DNA from: Roseiarcus sp963835955
GTDB taxonomy: Bacteria; Pseudomonadota; Alphaproteobacteria; Rhizobiales; Beijerinckiaceae
Direction of reading: 5' to 3'
DNA length: 64,000 bases
Assembly: GCA_963835955.1 (NCBI GenBank)
Contig: CAWIHZ010000023.1
Span: 258,759 to 322,758 of the forward strand
Shown here: piece by piece, positions 19,507-28,025 of the stretch
Numbering within the stretch: position 1 is the first letter of the stretch
Layout: every line of letters starts with the position of its first letter
The notes under the pieces: model-generated
What the model saw: only the letters and a program-made list of their open reading frames with translations
Told to the model about the DNA's origin: nothing
Database searches by the model: none
Position numbers and translations under genes: made by a program

Positions 19507-20730
19507 TCACAGGGCGTTTCCATCGAATGGCGTCGCGCTCGAGTCCTTCGGGCTCGCGCGCGTGGGGCCAGTAATCCTCAGAGGACTCGGCATGTTTCTT
19601 TCGCCGAATTTACGCATGATCGGCCCCTCGCCGCGGTCGCTCGCGGGAACAAGGCCGAGGGCGGCGGCCGTCGCATCACGGAAGCGCCAAGGAGAAGTGC
19701 GCAGACCGGGAAGGTCGCGATAGATCCGTGTATATTCGGATGCGACGCGCTCGATAGCGAACCGCCGTTCGAACGTCTCGCGCGTCTTCGCGCGATCAAG
19801 CGCGCTGACGCGCCTTACCGCCGCTACGGCTTCCTCGACGCTGTCGACCAGTATGCCAGAAACGCCGTCGTCGATGACCTCTGGCGTCGAACCGCGACGG
19901 TAAGCGATGACCGGCGTCCCGCATGCCATCGCTTCGATCATGACCAGGCCGAACGGTTCGGGCCAGTCGATCGGAAACAGCAAAGCCGCCGCGTTTCCCA
20001 AAAAATCCGCCTTTTCCCGGTCATTGATCTCGCCGATGAATTCGACATTCGCCGATTTGACGACCATCGGCTCGACGACGTCATTCCAATAGACCTGATC
20101 CACTTTGTCGATCTTGGCCGCAATCTTCAATTGCGCTCCCGCGCGCGCCGCGATCTCGATGGCGCGGTCAGGACGCTTCTCGGGCGAAACTCGCCCCAGG
20201 AACGCGAGGTAGCCGCCGTTCGGCGTCGCGTTGAAAGGCAGAAGATCGCGCGGAAGCCCATGGTGGACTGTGCCCGCCCAATTGACCGGGGGCATGGGCT
20301 TTCTCTGGTCGTTGGAGACCGAAACCAACGGAGCGGCCGGAAAGGCCGAGTAGACGTGCCAAAGCTCGGGCAAGTCGAGGCGTCCATGCAGGGTCGTCAC
20401 CGTTCTATCCGCAAAATCCCGAATGAGCGGGTAGTGCAGAACGTCGACATGGAAGTGCAGAACATCGAACTGGTCGGCCAAGCTGCGGACCCTATCGAGC
20501 ATCACGATATGATAAGCGATGGGCTCCCGGATGCATGGGTCCAGTCGCAGCGCCGAACTGCAGCCGGGCTCCAGGCGGGCGGACGTGAGCGAGTCCCCGC
20601 TGGCGAACAGTGTCACGTCGTGCCCCTGCCGCACCAATTCCTCGGTCAAATAAGAGACGATCCTTTCGGTGCCGCCGTAAAGCCGGGGCGGACAGCTCTC
20701 GAACAATGGGGCGATTTGCGCTATCTTCAC
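19507..20730 (-). CDS. glycosyltransferase family 4
   Basis: A 407-residue GT4 (GT-B fold) enzyme. The N terminus is KIAQIAPLFESCPPRLYGGTE with the GGTER donor-domain loop. The C-terminal half has FLGRVSPEKRPDRAIEIA and the E-x7-E type segment PEPFGLVMIEAMACGTPVIA, where the nucleotide sugar binds. I chose GTG at 20730 because AGAGAGG lies just upstream; the open frame runs further but without family similarity. Acceptor and product are unknown. Its place among glucan enzymes and stress genes suggests a stress-related glycoside or glucan. The last 60 residues are a variable tail. Confidence 0.9.
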   Translation of the reverse strand: MKIAQIAPLFESCPPRLYGGTERIVSYLTEELVRQGHDVTLFASGDSLTSARLEPGCSSALRLDPCIREPIAYHIVMLDRVRSLADQFDVLHFHVDVLHYPLIRDFADRTVTTLHGRLDLPELWHVYSAFPAAPLVSVSNDQRKPMPPVNWAGTVHHGLPRDLLPFNATPNGGYLAFLGRVSPEKRPDRAIEIAARAGAQLKIAAKIDKVDQVYWNDVVEPMVVKSANVEFIGEINDREKADFLGNAAALLFPIDWPEPFGLVMIEAMACGTPVIAYRRGSTPEVIDDGVSGILVDSVEEAVAAVRRVSALDRAKTRETFERRFAIERVASEYTRIYRDLPGLRTSPWRFRDATAAALGLVPASDRGEGPIMRKFGERNMPSPLRITGPTRASPKDSSATPFDGNAL

Positions 20731-20782
20731 GTATGACCTCTCTTCGCGCGAAGCTGGTCGCCCACGCTCTATCATCCAATTG

Positions 20783-20807
20783 AACTCAGAATGCGGCAAC
20801 TCGTTCC
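20783..20807 (-). promoter_or_regulatory. EcfG-like promoter upstream of the GT4 gene
   Basis: Minus strand: GGAAC (20807-20803), 16 bases, then AGTT (20786-20783). The GTG start lies about 53 bases downstream. It matches the GGAAC-N18-TT form of the general stress sigma consensus but not the full CGTT box. Confidence 0.4.
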
Positions 20808-20982
20808 GCGGTCGCCAGGTCGAGACCCGCGTCCGGGCGGCTGACGGCCTCGGAACCGTGAGAGCGCATTCGCAGGCGGCGCCGTTGTTCTTCTCAGCGG
20901 TCGCGCGGCGCGGCGGCCGATGAAACGAGTTCATGCCCTCTTTGCGCGCCGCAAATCCACGCGGCATGATGCTGCCGGCTCC

Positions 20983-21008
20983 GGAACAAAGCCGGCCGCC
21001 CGGGCGTT
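20983..21008 (+). promoter_or_regulatory. EcfG-like promoter of Ku-LigD
   Basis: GGAAC (20983-20987), exactly 17 bases, then CGTT (21005-21008), the best match to the alphaproteobacterial general stress (EcfG/RpoE2) promoter in the window. Transcription would begin around 21015, about 35 bases before the TTG start proposed for Ku. That placement supports the short start and argues against the longer open frame, whose first codons lie upstream of this promoter. Confidence 0.6.
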
Positions 21009-21049
21009 GGAAGAGCCTGAGCGCCCACAGATATGCGAGGTCGAATAAA

Positions 21050-21913
21050 TTGCGCTCGCGAGCGAACTGGAAGGGTTTCTTGAAGATCGCCGAAGTGACA
21101 TGTCCGGTCGCCCTGTTCGCGGCCGCGGCGGCCTCGGAGCGCATTGTCCTTCATACGATCAACCGAGCGACGGGTCATCGGGTCCATCGCCAGTTCGTCG
21201 ACGCGGCGACCGGGGCGGTCGTCGAGCGCGAGGACCAGGTCAAGGGGTACGAGGTCGCGAAGGACGAATACGCCGTTCTCGAACCGGACGAGGTCGCCGC
21301 CGCGGTTCCCCAAAGCGACAAGACGCTCTCCGTCTCGGCCTTTGTCGATCTCGACGGGATCGACGATGTCTATTTTGACCGGCCCTATTATCTTGCGCCT
21401 TCTGACAAGAGCGCTGAGGAGGCTTTCGATCTGATCCGCGAGGGCATGCGCGCCGCGGATGTCGCGGCGATCGCCCAGACGGTATTGTTCCGGCGCGTCC
21501 GCACGCTGATGATCCGCGCCTCCGGCGCCGGTCTTGTCGCCACGACGCTCAACTTCGACTACGAGGTGCGATCGGCCCGGCAAGCCTTCGCGGAAGTGCC
21601 GCGAATAAAAGTCAAGGGCGAAATGCTCGATCTGGCCAAACACATCATCGTAACCAAGCAGGGCGTTTTCGACCCGGCCAAGGTCCACGACCGTTACGAA
21701 GCGGCGCTCGCCGACCTGGTCAAGGCCAAGCTCGAGGGCAAGACGATCGCAGCGCCAAAGGCGCCCCAACGCCAAAACCGGCAAGACCTGATGGCGGCCT
21801 TGCGCGAAAGCGCGGGGCAAGCTGCGAAGGCCGCCAATCTCCGCGCCAAATCGAAAGTTGCGCCGGCCGGCGCGGTTCGCGCAAAGGCTGGCGTGCGGAA
21901 AAAAGCGAGCTGA
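21050..21913 (+). CDS. ku: Ku protein (NHEJ), copy 1
   Basis: A 287-residue bacterial Ku homologue that binds double-strand ends and recruits LigD. It begins RANWKGFLKIAEVTCPVALF and contains HRVHRQFVDAATGAVVEREDQVKGY and DRPYYLAPSDK, all Ku-core signatures, ending in a Lys/Ala/Arg-rich DNA-binding tail. The open frame extends to 20933, but the conserved protein starts at TTG 21050, after a GAGG and downstream of an EcfG-type promoter. ligD starts four bases after its stop, so the two are one operon. A second, divergent Ku gene faces this pair. The two probably form homodimers or a heterodimer. Confidence 0.92.
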   Translation: MRSRANWKGFLKIAEVTCPVALFAAAAASERIVLHTINRATGHRVHRQFVDAATGAVVEREDQVKGYEVAKDEYAVLEPDEVAAAVPQSDKTLSVSAFVDLDGIDDVYFDRPYYLAPSDKSAEEAFDLIREGMRAADVAAIAQTVLFRRVRTLMIRASGAGLVATTLNFDYEVRSARQAFAEVPRIKVKGEMLDLAKHIIVTKQGVFDPAKVHDRYEAALADLVKAKLEGKTIAAPKAPQRQNRQDLMAALRESAGQAAKAANLRAKSKVAPAGAVRAKAGVRKKAS

Positions 21914-21917
21914 AGCG

Positions 21918-24452
21918 ATGGCGCTCGAGCAATATCGCGCCAAGCGGAACTTCGCCGCCACTCCAGAACCGAGGCCGCGCGCGCGAAAGGCCAGCAAGGC
22001 GGGAAACGGCTTCGTCGTTCAGAAGCACGACGCGACCCGGCTTCATTATGATTTTCGGCTCGAAATGGACGGCGTGCTCAAGAGTTGGGCGGTAACGCGC
22101 GGCCCGAGCCTGGTCGCGGGCGAAAAGCGGCTGGCGGTGGCGGTCGAGGACCACCCGCTCGATTATGGCGATTTCGAAGGCACGATCCCGAAGGGCGAAT
22201 ATGGCGGCGGCGCCGTCATCATTTGGGACCGCGGGACGTGGACGCCGATCGGAGACGCCCGCAAGGGCTACGCCAAGGGCCATCTCGACTTCGAGCTTCG
22301 CGGCGAGAAGCTCAAGGGCCGATGGCATCTGGTGCGAATGCGCGGCAAGCCGCGCGAAAAGCGCGAGAACTGGCTCCTGATCAAGGGCGACGACGAGTTC
22401 GCGAGAAGCGAGGGGGCGCCGGACATCCTCGAACAGCAGCCGAAATCGGTGAAGACCGGACGCCCCATCGCCGCCGTGGCCGGCGAGTCGCCGGGCTGGT
22501 CGTCGAAGACCGGCAGGATCAAGAGGGGCGAAGCGCCCGGAGGTCGGGCGCCGCAGCCCGGCGCGCCTGCGGACCTGTCGTCGGTTGACGGCGCCAAGAA
22601 AGCGCCGATGCCGGAATTTGTCGAACCGATGCTGGCCGCGCTCATGAGAACGCCGGCCGAGGGCGAGCGCTGGTTGCATGAGATCAAGTTCGACGGCTAT
22701 CGGCTTCAGGCTCGCGTCAAGGACGGCCGCGTAACGCTCAGGACGCGCAGCGGCCTCGACTGGACCTCGAAGTTTGGCGAAGGCGTGGTCAAGGCGCTGG
22801 CCGGTCTTCCCGTGAAAGAGGCCCTGATCGACGGCGAGCTTGTGGTCGAGAACGACGGCGGCGCCTCGGACTTCTCCGCGCTGCAGGCCGATCTCAGCGA
22901 AGGGCGCTCCGACCGATTCCTGTTTTACGCCTTCGATCTTCTCTATCTCGACGGCTTCGACCTTCGCGCGGCGCCGCTCGTCAAACGTAAGGAATTGCTG
23001 GAGGCGATCATTGGCGCCGGCGCCGGAATCGTGCGCTTCAGCGGCCATTTCGACGAGAGCGGCGCGCTGGTGCTGCGACACGCCTGCCGGCTCGGGCTCG
23101 AGGGCGTGGTGTCGAAATTGCGCGACTCTCCCTATCGTTCCGGGCGCGGAAGAAGCTGGATAAAATCCAAGTGTTCGGCGCGCCAGGAATTCGTCGTCGC
23201 CGGCTTTGTTCCCTCCACCACCACCCGCGACGCGATCGGATCACTGGTCCTTGGCGTCTACGAACAGGATGCGCTGCGCTATGTCGGACGCGTGGGGACC
23301 GGCTTCACCGCCGCGGCCGCGAAGGCTCTCCACGCCCGGCTCGAGCCGATGCGCGTTTCCGCCAGCCCGTTCGCCGACCGCCTGAGCGCCGACGAAATTC
23401 GGCAAGTTCAATTCGTTCGCCCCGAGGTGGTGGCGGAGATCGACTTTCGCGCCTGGACCTCTGACGGCCAGTTGCGTCACGCCTCGTTCCGCGCCTTGCG
23501 CGAAGACAAACCCGCGCGCGAGATCGTGCGCGAAGCGGCCTCGTCGGACGCCGCGTCGAAGCGCCAGCGGCGAACGGTCCCGCTGACCCACCCCGATCGC
23601 ATCTATTGGCCCGACAAAGGCGTGACCAAGGAAGGGCTCGCGGACTATTACGCCGATATCTGGCCGCACATGGCGCCGTTCGTGGTCGGAAGGCCGCTGG
23701 CGCTATTGCGCTGTCCGAACGGGATCGACGGGCCCAGTTTCTTTCAGAAGCACGCCTGGAAAGGGATCAACCGCAACATCGTCCTGGTCGGCGATCCGAA
23801 GGAGCCCGGCGGAGAGCCGCTGGTCAGCATCCGCGATCTCGACGGCCTGATGGGTCTCGTGCAAGCGGCGGCGCTGGAAATCCATCCGTGGGGGTCGACG
23901 CTCGCCGACTGGGAGCGGCCCGATACGATCATCGTCGATCTCGACCCGGGAGACAATGTCGCCTGGACGGCGATCATTGACGCCGCCAAGGAGGTTCGCG
24001 GGCGGCTGAAGGACGCCGGCCTCGCGGCCTTTGTCAAAACGTCGGGCGGAAAGGGGCTCCATGTCGTCGCGCCGGTGAAGCCGAAGGCCGAATGGCCGGC
24101 GGCGAAGGCGTTCACGAAGGCGGTCGCCGAAGCAATGGCGGCCGACAGCCCGGGTCTCTATGTCGCCACGATCGCCAAGGCGAAACGGCATGGCAAAATT
24201 CTCATCGACTACCTGCGCAATCAGCGCGGCATGACCGCCGTCGCCGCCTATTCCGCGCGCGCGAGACCGGGGGCGCCTGTTTCCATGCCGCTTGGCTGGG
24301 AGGAGCTCGGGCCCGAGATCGGGCCCGCCTATTTCACCATCGACAGCGCGCCCGCCAGGCTTGCTTCGCTCGCCCACGATCCCTGGAAAGACTTCCGCGC
24401 CGCGGCCGCGCCAATCGAGATCCGGAAGGGTCGCGGCGGAAGCGCAGCCTGA
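21918..24452 (+). CDS. ligD: ATP-dependent DNA ligase LigD
   Basis: An 844-residue multifunctional NHEJ ligase with domain order phosphoesterase, ligase, polymerase. The 3'-phosphoesterase (residues about 30-190) shows QKHDATRLHYDFRLE and EDHPLDYGDFEGTIPKGEYG. The ligase core has EIKFDGYR with adenylated Lys257, DGELVV and EGVVSKLRDSPY. The C-terminal primase-like polymerase (about 550-844) has HPDRIYWPDKGVTKEGLADYY, the metal-binding VDLDPGD and FVKTSGGKGLHV. All three domains look complete. This order is the one found in Pseudomonas and rhizobia and differs from the mycobacterial order. ATG at 21918 follows the Ku stop by four bases. It converges on the second Ku gene, whose stop is only four bases away. 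Confidence 0.95.
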   Translation: MALEQYRAKRNFAATPEPRPRARKASKAGNGFVVQKHDATRLHYDFRLEMDGVLKSWAVTRGPSLVAGEKRLAVAVEDHPLDYGDFEGTIPKGEYGGGAVIIWDRGTWTPIGDARKGYAKGHLDFELRGEKLKGRWHLVRMRGKPREKRENWLLIKGDDEFARSEGAPDILEQQPKSVKTGRPIAAVAGESPGWSSKTGRIKRGEAPGGRAPQPGAPADLSSVDGAKKAPMPEFVEPMLAALMRTPAEGERWLHEIKFDGYRLQARVKDGRVTLRTRSGLDWTSKFGEGVVKALAGLPVKEALIDGELVVENDGGASDFSALQADLSEGRSDRFLFYAFDLLYLDGFDLRAAPLVKRKELLEAIIGAGAGIVRFSGHFDESGALVLRHACRLGLEGVVSKLRDSPYRSGRGRSWIKSKCSARQEFVVAGFVPSTTTRDAIGSLVLGVYEQDALRYVGRVGTGFTAAAAKALHARLEPMRVSASPFADRLSADEIRQVQFVRPEVVAEIDFRAWTSDGQLRHASFRALREDKPAREIVREAASSDAASKRQRRTVPLTHPDRIYWPDKGVTKEGLADYYADIWPHMAPFVVGRPLALLRCPNGIDGPSFFQKHAWKGINRNIVLVGDPKEPGGEPLVSIRDLDGLMGLVQAAALEIHPWGSTLADWERPDTIIVDLDPGDNVAWTAIIDAAKEVRGRLKDAGLAAFVKTSGGKGLHVVAPVKPKAEWPAAKAFTKAVAEAMAADSPGLYVATIAKAKRHGKILIDYLRNQRGMTAVAAYSARARPGAPVSMPLGWEELGPEIGPAYFTIDSAPARLASLAHDPWKDFRAAAAPIEIRKGRGGSAA

Positions 24453-24456
24453 ACGG

Positions 24457-25281
24457 TCAGGTTCGTGGGCGGCCCGGCCGCCTGCCAAGTTTGCTGTCCG
24501 CCGCCACGCTCCTGCGAAGAGCGTCCATGATGTTGATGACGTTGCTCGGCGCCGGCTCGTCTTCGGCCTTTGGCCGCGCGGATCGTCTGACGCCCTTCTT
24601 TTTTTCCTTGATGATCTCGAGAAGCCGCGCCTGAACCGGGTCCCGGACCATGTCCGGGCTCCAAGGCTTCTTGCGCTCCTCGATCAGCCTGACGACAAGG
24701 CCCATCAGCTTCGGATCGGGCTTGGACCCGGCGTCAGCCTCGAAATAGTCGCTGGCGGCGCGCATTTCCTCGCTGTAGCGCAACGTCCACAGCACGACGC
24801 CGTTGTCGCGGGCCTTCAGCATGACGGCGCGCTCACGGCGCTGGAGGACCAAGCGGGACAGGCCCGCCATTCCGGTTGAGCGCATCGCGTCGCGAATGAC
24901 GCAATAGGCTTCGGCTCCGACGGGATCGTCGGGCGTCAGGTAATAGGGCGTGTCGTACCAAATCCAGTCGACGCTGTCGGCGGGCGCAAAACCCTCGATG
25001 TCGATTGTTCGAGCGCTTTCGAGCTTCACCGATTCAAGCTCTTCGTCCTCGAGCAGAACGAAATCGTCTTCGCCGCGAGCATATCCTTTAACCTGCTCAT
25101 CCTCGTCGACCGCCTCGCCGGTCACGCTGTCGACATATCGGCTCACGACGCGGTCTCCGGTCTTGCGATTGAGCGTATGGAAGCGAACCTTCTCCTCCTC
25201 GCTGGTGGCCGGCGTCATCGCGACCGGACAGGTCACCAGCGACAGCTTCAAATAGCCTTTCCAGAACGGCCTCGGAGCCAT
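24457..25281 (-). CDS. ku: Ku protein (NHEJ), copy 2
   Basis: A second Ku homologue of 274 residues. It starts MAPRPFWKGYLKLSLVTCP and contains the Ku-core blocks GDRVVSRYVDSVTGEAVDE and DSVDWIWYDTPYYLTPDD. It has a basic C-terminal extension (KEKKKGVRRSARPK, GRRPGRP). AAGGAAG precedes the ATG at 25281. Sequence divergence from copy 1 is large, so the two are old paralogues rather than a recent duplication. Several alphaproteobacteria carry multiple Ku genes, some used as heterodimers. No EcfG-type site is visible upstream, so this copy may be regulated differently from Ku1-LigD. Confidence 0.92.
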   Translation of the reverse strand: MAPRPFWKGYLKLSLVTCPVAMTPATSEEEKVRFHTLNRKTGDRVVSRYVDSVTGEAVDEDEQVKGYARGEDDFVLLEDEELESVKLESARTIDIEGFAPADSVDWIWYDTPYYLTPDDPVGAEAYCVIRDAMRSTGMAGLSRLVLQRRERAVMLKARDNGVVLWTLRYSEEMRAASDYFEADAGSKPDPKLMGLVVRLIEERKKPWSPDMVRDPVQARLLEIIKEKKKGVRRSARPKAEDEPAPSNVINIMDALRRSVAADSKLGRRPGRPRT

Positions 25282-25330
25282 CGATGCTTCCTTTCAAACG
25301 TCACTCGACCCCGCGCGCCCTGGTCGCCTT

Positions 25331-25561
25331 CTAGCGAGCGCCCGCGGAGGACGGGCCTCGCGCCAGTGTCGTCAACGGCGTGAGATATGCCGCCGGCGCC
25401 TCGCCCGGCGCCTCGCCTTCGCTGGACTTCTGGTCAGCCTCCAGGGACTCGACGATCGCTTGCGCGGACCGCCAGTGACGTTCGGCCTGACCATCGGGGC
25501 GACCTTCTTCCTGCCAGATGAAATAGGCGATCTCGCGAATTCGGTTCTCCCTGTCGCTCAT
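25331..25561 (-). CDS. DUF2934 domain protein
   Basis: A 76-residue protein starting MSDRENRIREIAYFIWQEEGRPDGQAE and continuing RHWRSAQAIVES, the DUF2934 helix pair common in rhizobial stress islands. Its function is unknown. The ATG at 25561 follows GGGAGGCGG. The last 35 residues are an Ala/Pro/Glu-rich tail. It lies behind the second Ku gene on the same strand but has its own strong EcfG-like promoter, which supports a place in the general stress regulon. Confidence 0.85.
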   Translation of the reverse strand: MSDRENRIREIAYFIWQEEGRPDGQAERHWRSAQAIVESLEADQKSSEGEAPGEAPAAYLTPLTTLARGPSSAGAR

Positions 25562-25625
25562 TGCCGCCTCCCGACTCCCGACTGAAAGGTTGGCCCGCCC
25601 GGTTGCCGACGCCTTCTTGTCGAGA

Positions 25626-25651
25626 AACGTCGATGACACAGCGAAGGTTCC
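25626..25651 (-). promoter_or_regulatory. EcfG-like promoter of the DUF2934 gene
   Basis: Minus strand: GGAAC (25651-25647), 17 bases, CGTT (25629-25626). This is a full match with the same spacing as the site before Ku-LigD, 64 bases before the DUF2934 ATG. Confidence 0.6.
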
Positions 25652-25793
25652 CGCGCCTCGCCATTCAGCCGAACGACACAATGCGCGTCAATCGTCGGCA
25701 TCCGCGGGCGGACGCGCGGTTTCACCCGAAGCGACGCGCGCGTCGCGACCTGCGCGGGCCGGAGCGATCTCCGGCCCGACTTTTATGGCGCGC

Positions 25794-26084
25794 TTAGGCC
25801 TTGCCCGCCTGCTCGCCTACCGGCAGCGAGCGGATCCGCTTGCCCTTAGCGGCGTAGACCGCATTGAGGAGCGCCGGGGCGACCGGCGGCACGCCCGGTT
25901 CGCCCGCCCCGCCCGGCGGCACGTCGAAGCCATCCGGCAAGCTATGCACATGCGTCTCACGGGGCGCGTCGCTGATGCGCAACACCTGGCAGTCGTCGAA
26001 GTTGTTCTGCTGGACCTTGCCGTCCTTGAATGAGATTTCGGTCATCAAGGCCAACCCCAAGCCCATGATCACCGCTCCCTCCAT
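25794..26084 (-). pseudogene. C-terminal remnant of a molybdopterin oxidoreductase large subunit (IorB-like)
   Basis: About 96 residues (GAVIMGLGLALMTEISF, NNFDDCQVLRISDAP, PPGGAGEPGVPPVAPALLNA) match the extreme C terminus of the xanthine-dehydrogenase-family molybdopterin subunit of the isoquinoline 1-oxidoreductase beta type. Full-length proteins exceed 700 residues. No upstream portion is found, and the sequence before 26084 runs into the neighbouring cupin gene. No small iron-sulfur subunit gene is nearby. It is a fossil of a lost operon. Confidence 0.75.
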
Positions 26085-26127
26085 TGGCGCGCCGCCTCGC
26101 CCGTGACGTGTATCGGCGTGCTGAATA

Positions 26128-26577
26128 CTAGCGAGGGTGGCACGGCTTTCGAACGGGCTGCACGTGCAGTTGCACCGTCATCAGAACCGCCGGCGAATCG
26201 CCGAGCGTGCCGGAGCGGTGGCCTTTGCGTCCGTCATGGTCGACGCAGCCCTGATCCTCGCCGAGCGAGAACTCGCCCGGGCCCTGCTCGATGCGGGCGC
26301 CGTCCATGGATTCGATCCACCAGCGCCCCGACAGCACCACGATCCATTGCGGCGCCGGGTTCTCGTGCCATTCGCCGACCCACCCGACCGGCTGGACGGT
26401 GAAGACGACGGTCGCGTCGGCGCGGTCCTGCGCGTCGTTCCATTGCGGCGCCGCGTCGCCCACGCCCCTGAGTTCGAATTCGGTCAATGTGCAGCGCGTC
26501 TGATGGCTGACGCCCGCGCCGTCGGTCCAGAGGTGCCAATAGGGAACGCTGGGCCGCGGCCCTGTAGAATCGGACAT
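26128..26577 (-). CDS. cupin-domain protein
   Basis: A 149-residue single-cupin protein. The conserved beta-barrel segment reads WHENPAPQWIVVLSGRWWIES followed by GPGEFSLGEDQG and GHRSGTLGD, with His residues in the positions expected for a metal site. Function is not identifiable; small cupins act as dioxygenases, isomerases or binding proteins. It is divergent from the DoxX gene, with 63 bases between their starts, so the two may share a control region. Confidence 0.75.
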   Translation of the reverse strand: MSDSTGPRPSVPYWHLWTDGAGVSHQTRCTLTEFELRGVGDAAPQWNDAQDRADATVVFTVQPVGWVGEWHENPAPQWIVVLSGRWWIESMDGARIEQGPGEFSLGEDQGCVDHDGRKGHRSGTLGDSPAVLMTVQLHVQPVRKPCHPR

Positions 26578-26640
26578 GCGCTATCTCCGTGTTACGTTGA
26601 TCGACCGATCAGCCTTCGGAGTGAGGGAACGGAGGACCCG

Positions 26641-27117
26641 ATGACGTTCATCAACGACCACGCTCCACTGCTGTTGCGCATCTGCCTGGTCGTGCTGTTC
26701 CCTTTCAGCGGCCTGGACAAGATCCACAACTGGGATTCGGCGATGAAGCAGGCCGCCGGCCTGCCGTTCAGACCCGCCATGCTGGCGCTCTCGATCATTG
26801 TCGAGTTCGCCGCCCCCGTCTGCATTGTCGCCGGGTGGCACGATCGCCTCGCGGCATTCGTTCTGGCGGGATTCTGCGTGGTGACGGCGTTCCTGTTCCA
26901 CCAGTTCTGGCGCTTCCCGGATTTCTGGCGGTTCAAGAAAGGCGAAGGCCTGGACCATTTCTGGGAGTTCCTGAAGAATTTCGGCCTCGTCGGCGGCCTC
27001 GGTCTGATCGTGCTAGCCCCCAGAACCCTGCCCGTGAGCGAATTTCTGCAGCATCCGCTTTCCTCCACTCAAGTCGAAGGGCCTCAGGCCGGCGAGCCGC
27101 TTGGGCAAGGTCCCTGA
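26641..27117 (+). CDS. DoxX-family membrane protein
   Basis: A 158-residue inner-membrane protein with four predicted helices (LLLRICLVVLFPFSGLDKI, LALSIIVEFAAPVCIVAG, LAAFVLAGFCVVTAFLFH, FGLVGGLGLIVLAP), the DoxX arrangement. ATG at 26641 follows GGAGG. DoxX proteins are linked loosely to redox and quinone chemistry or thiosulfate oxidation, but the specific role is unknown. The 3' end overlaps the convergent VOC gene by about 34 bases. Confidence 0.85.
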   Translation: MTFINDHAPLLLRICLVVLFPFSGLDKIHNWDSAMKQAAGLPFRPAMLALSIIVEFAAPVCIVAGWHDRLAAFVLAGFCVVTAFLFHQFWRFPDFWRFKKGEGLDHFWEFLKNFGLVGGLGLIVLAPRTLPVSEFLQHPLSSTQVEGPQAGEPLGQGP

Positions 27118-28025
27118 CCGACGACAATCAGAAGGTGGCCATCTGGATCGCGGATTGCGCGCGGCGCGGCGCGGCGCGATGAGCCGAGATCGAGCGTCAC
27201 CCAATCCGTCGCCGCGTCGTTCGGGCGGCGCATCCGCGCGGCCCGACCCGGCGGTCGATAGCCGAGAAGCTCCAGCCCTGCGCTTTCCGGCGCCAGGGGT
27301 CGCAGGCCCGTGACCCGGACCCGGGCCCCCGTCAGTCCGTCCAATCGGTCTTGGGCGGGGCCATGGTTGAAGGCGCGCGCGCTGACCTTCATGCCGAGCG
27401 CGCGGTAGAAAGCGAGGCTCCGGCGGGTGGACGCTATCGAGAGCGCGCTATGGTCGACGCCGAGAAACGGGCTTTTCGATCCGCGCTTCCGCCAGAGAGG
27501 CCTGCCCTCGCCGGGGGGAAACCAGATCAACTCCAGCGGGTGGCCGTCGGGGTCGCGAAACTTGAAGGCGCGCTCCTTGCCGTCGGCCGGCGGCAGCAGC
27601 GCTGGGCCACCCTCGCTGATGGCCGTCCATCCGGGCTGTGCGGAGAGATGGGCGTAGGCCGCGTCCATGTCGCAGACCACAATTGCGAGATGCTGGAACC
27701 ACAGATCGCTGCTGCGGCTGTCGGCCGGATAGGGGCGTCCCGAAACGGCGAAGCGCACCAGCGCGATCTCCTGTTCGCCGAGCCGCATCACGATCTCCGC
27801 GCCGTCTCCGGCGCCGAGCGCCGCCAGCGTCGCCGGGTCGATCGGCCCGCGCCCGACGGCGCCAAACCCGAGCGCCTCGCGGTAGAAGGCCTCGCTCCGA
27901 TCGAGGTCGGCCACGACCCGGCTGATCCGCACAATTCGGCGCGCCTGGGCATGCCGCGTCTCGTTCGCGGCGGCGACAAAGAGCGCGCCGAAAGCCAGCG
28001 CCAAAATCGCACGCGCTGCTCTCAC
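27084..28025 (-). CDS. secreted two-domain VOC (glyoxalase-fold) protein
   Basis: A 313-residue protein with a signal peptide (MRAARAILALAFGALFVAAANE) and two VOC modules, about 30-170 (ISRVVADLDRSEAFYREAL, DPDGHPLELIWFP) and 185-305 (GVDHSALSIASTRRSLAFYRALG, IRDPDGHLLIVVGQ). VOC proteins include dioxygenases, glyoxalases and resistance proteins; the reaction is unknown here. A periplasmic location is unusual for the fold. Its start overlaps the GMC oxidoreductase stop by four bases, so the two are translated together and may act on the same compound. Confidence 0.85.
   Translation of the reverse strand: MRAARAILALAFGALFVAAANETRHAQARRIVRISRVVADLDRSEAFYREALGFGAVGRGPIDPATLAALGAGDGAEIVMRLGEQEIALVRFAVSGRPYPADSRSSDLWFQHLAIVVCDMDAAYAHLSAQPGWTAISEGGPALLPPADGKERAFKFRDPDGHPLELIWFPPGEGRPLWRKRGSKSPFLGVDHSALSIASTRRSLAFYRALGMKVSARAFNHGPAQDRLDGLTGARVRVTGLRPLAPESAGLELLGYRPPGRAARMRRPNDAATDWVTLDLGSSRRAAPRAIRDPDGHLLIVVGQGPCPSGSPA

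Noticed and set aside
20933..21049. Longer start for Ku at 20933
   Set aside because: The extra 39 residues have no Ku similarity and lie across the EcfG-like promoter; TTG 21050 begins at the conserved WKGFLK segment.
25281..25330. EcfG-type promoter for the second Ku gene
   Set aside because: A CGTT is present about 20 bases before the ATG, but no GGAAC lies at the required spacing.
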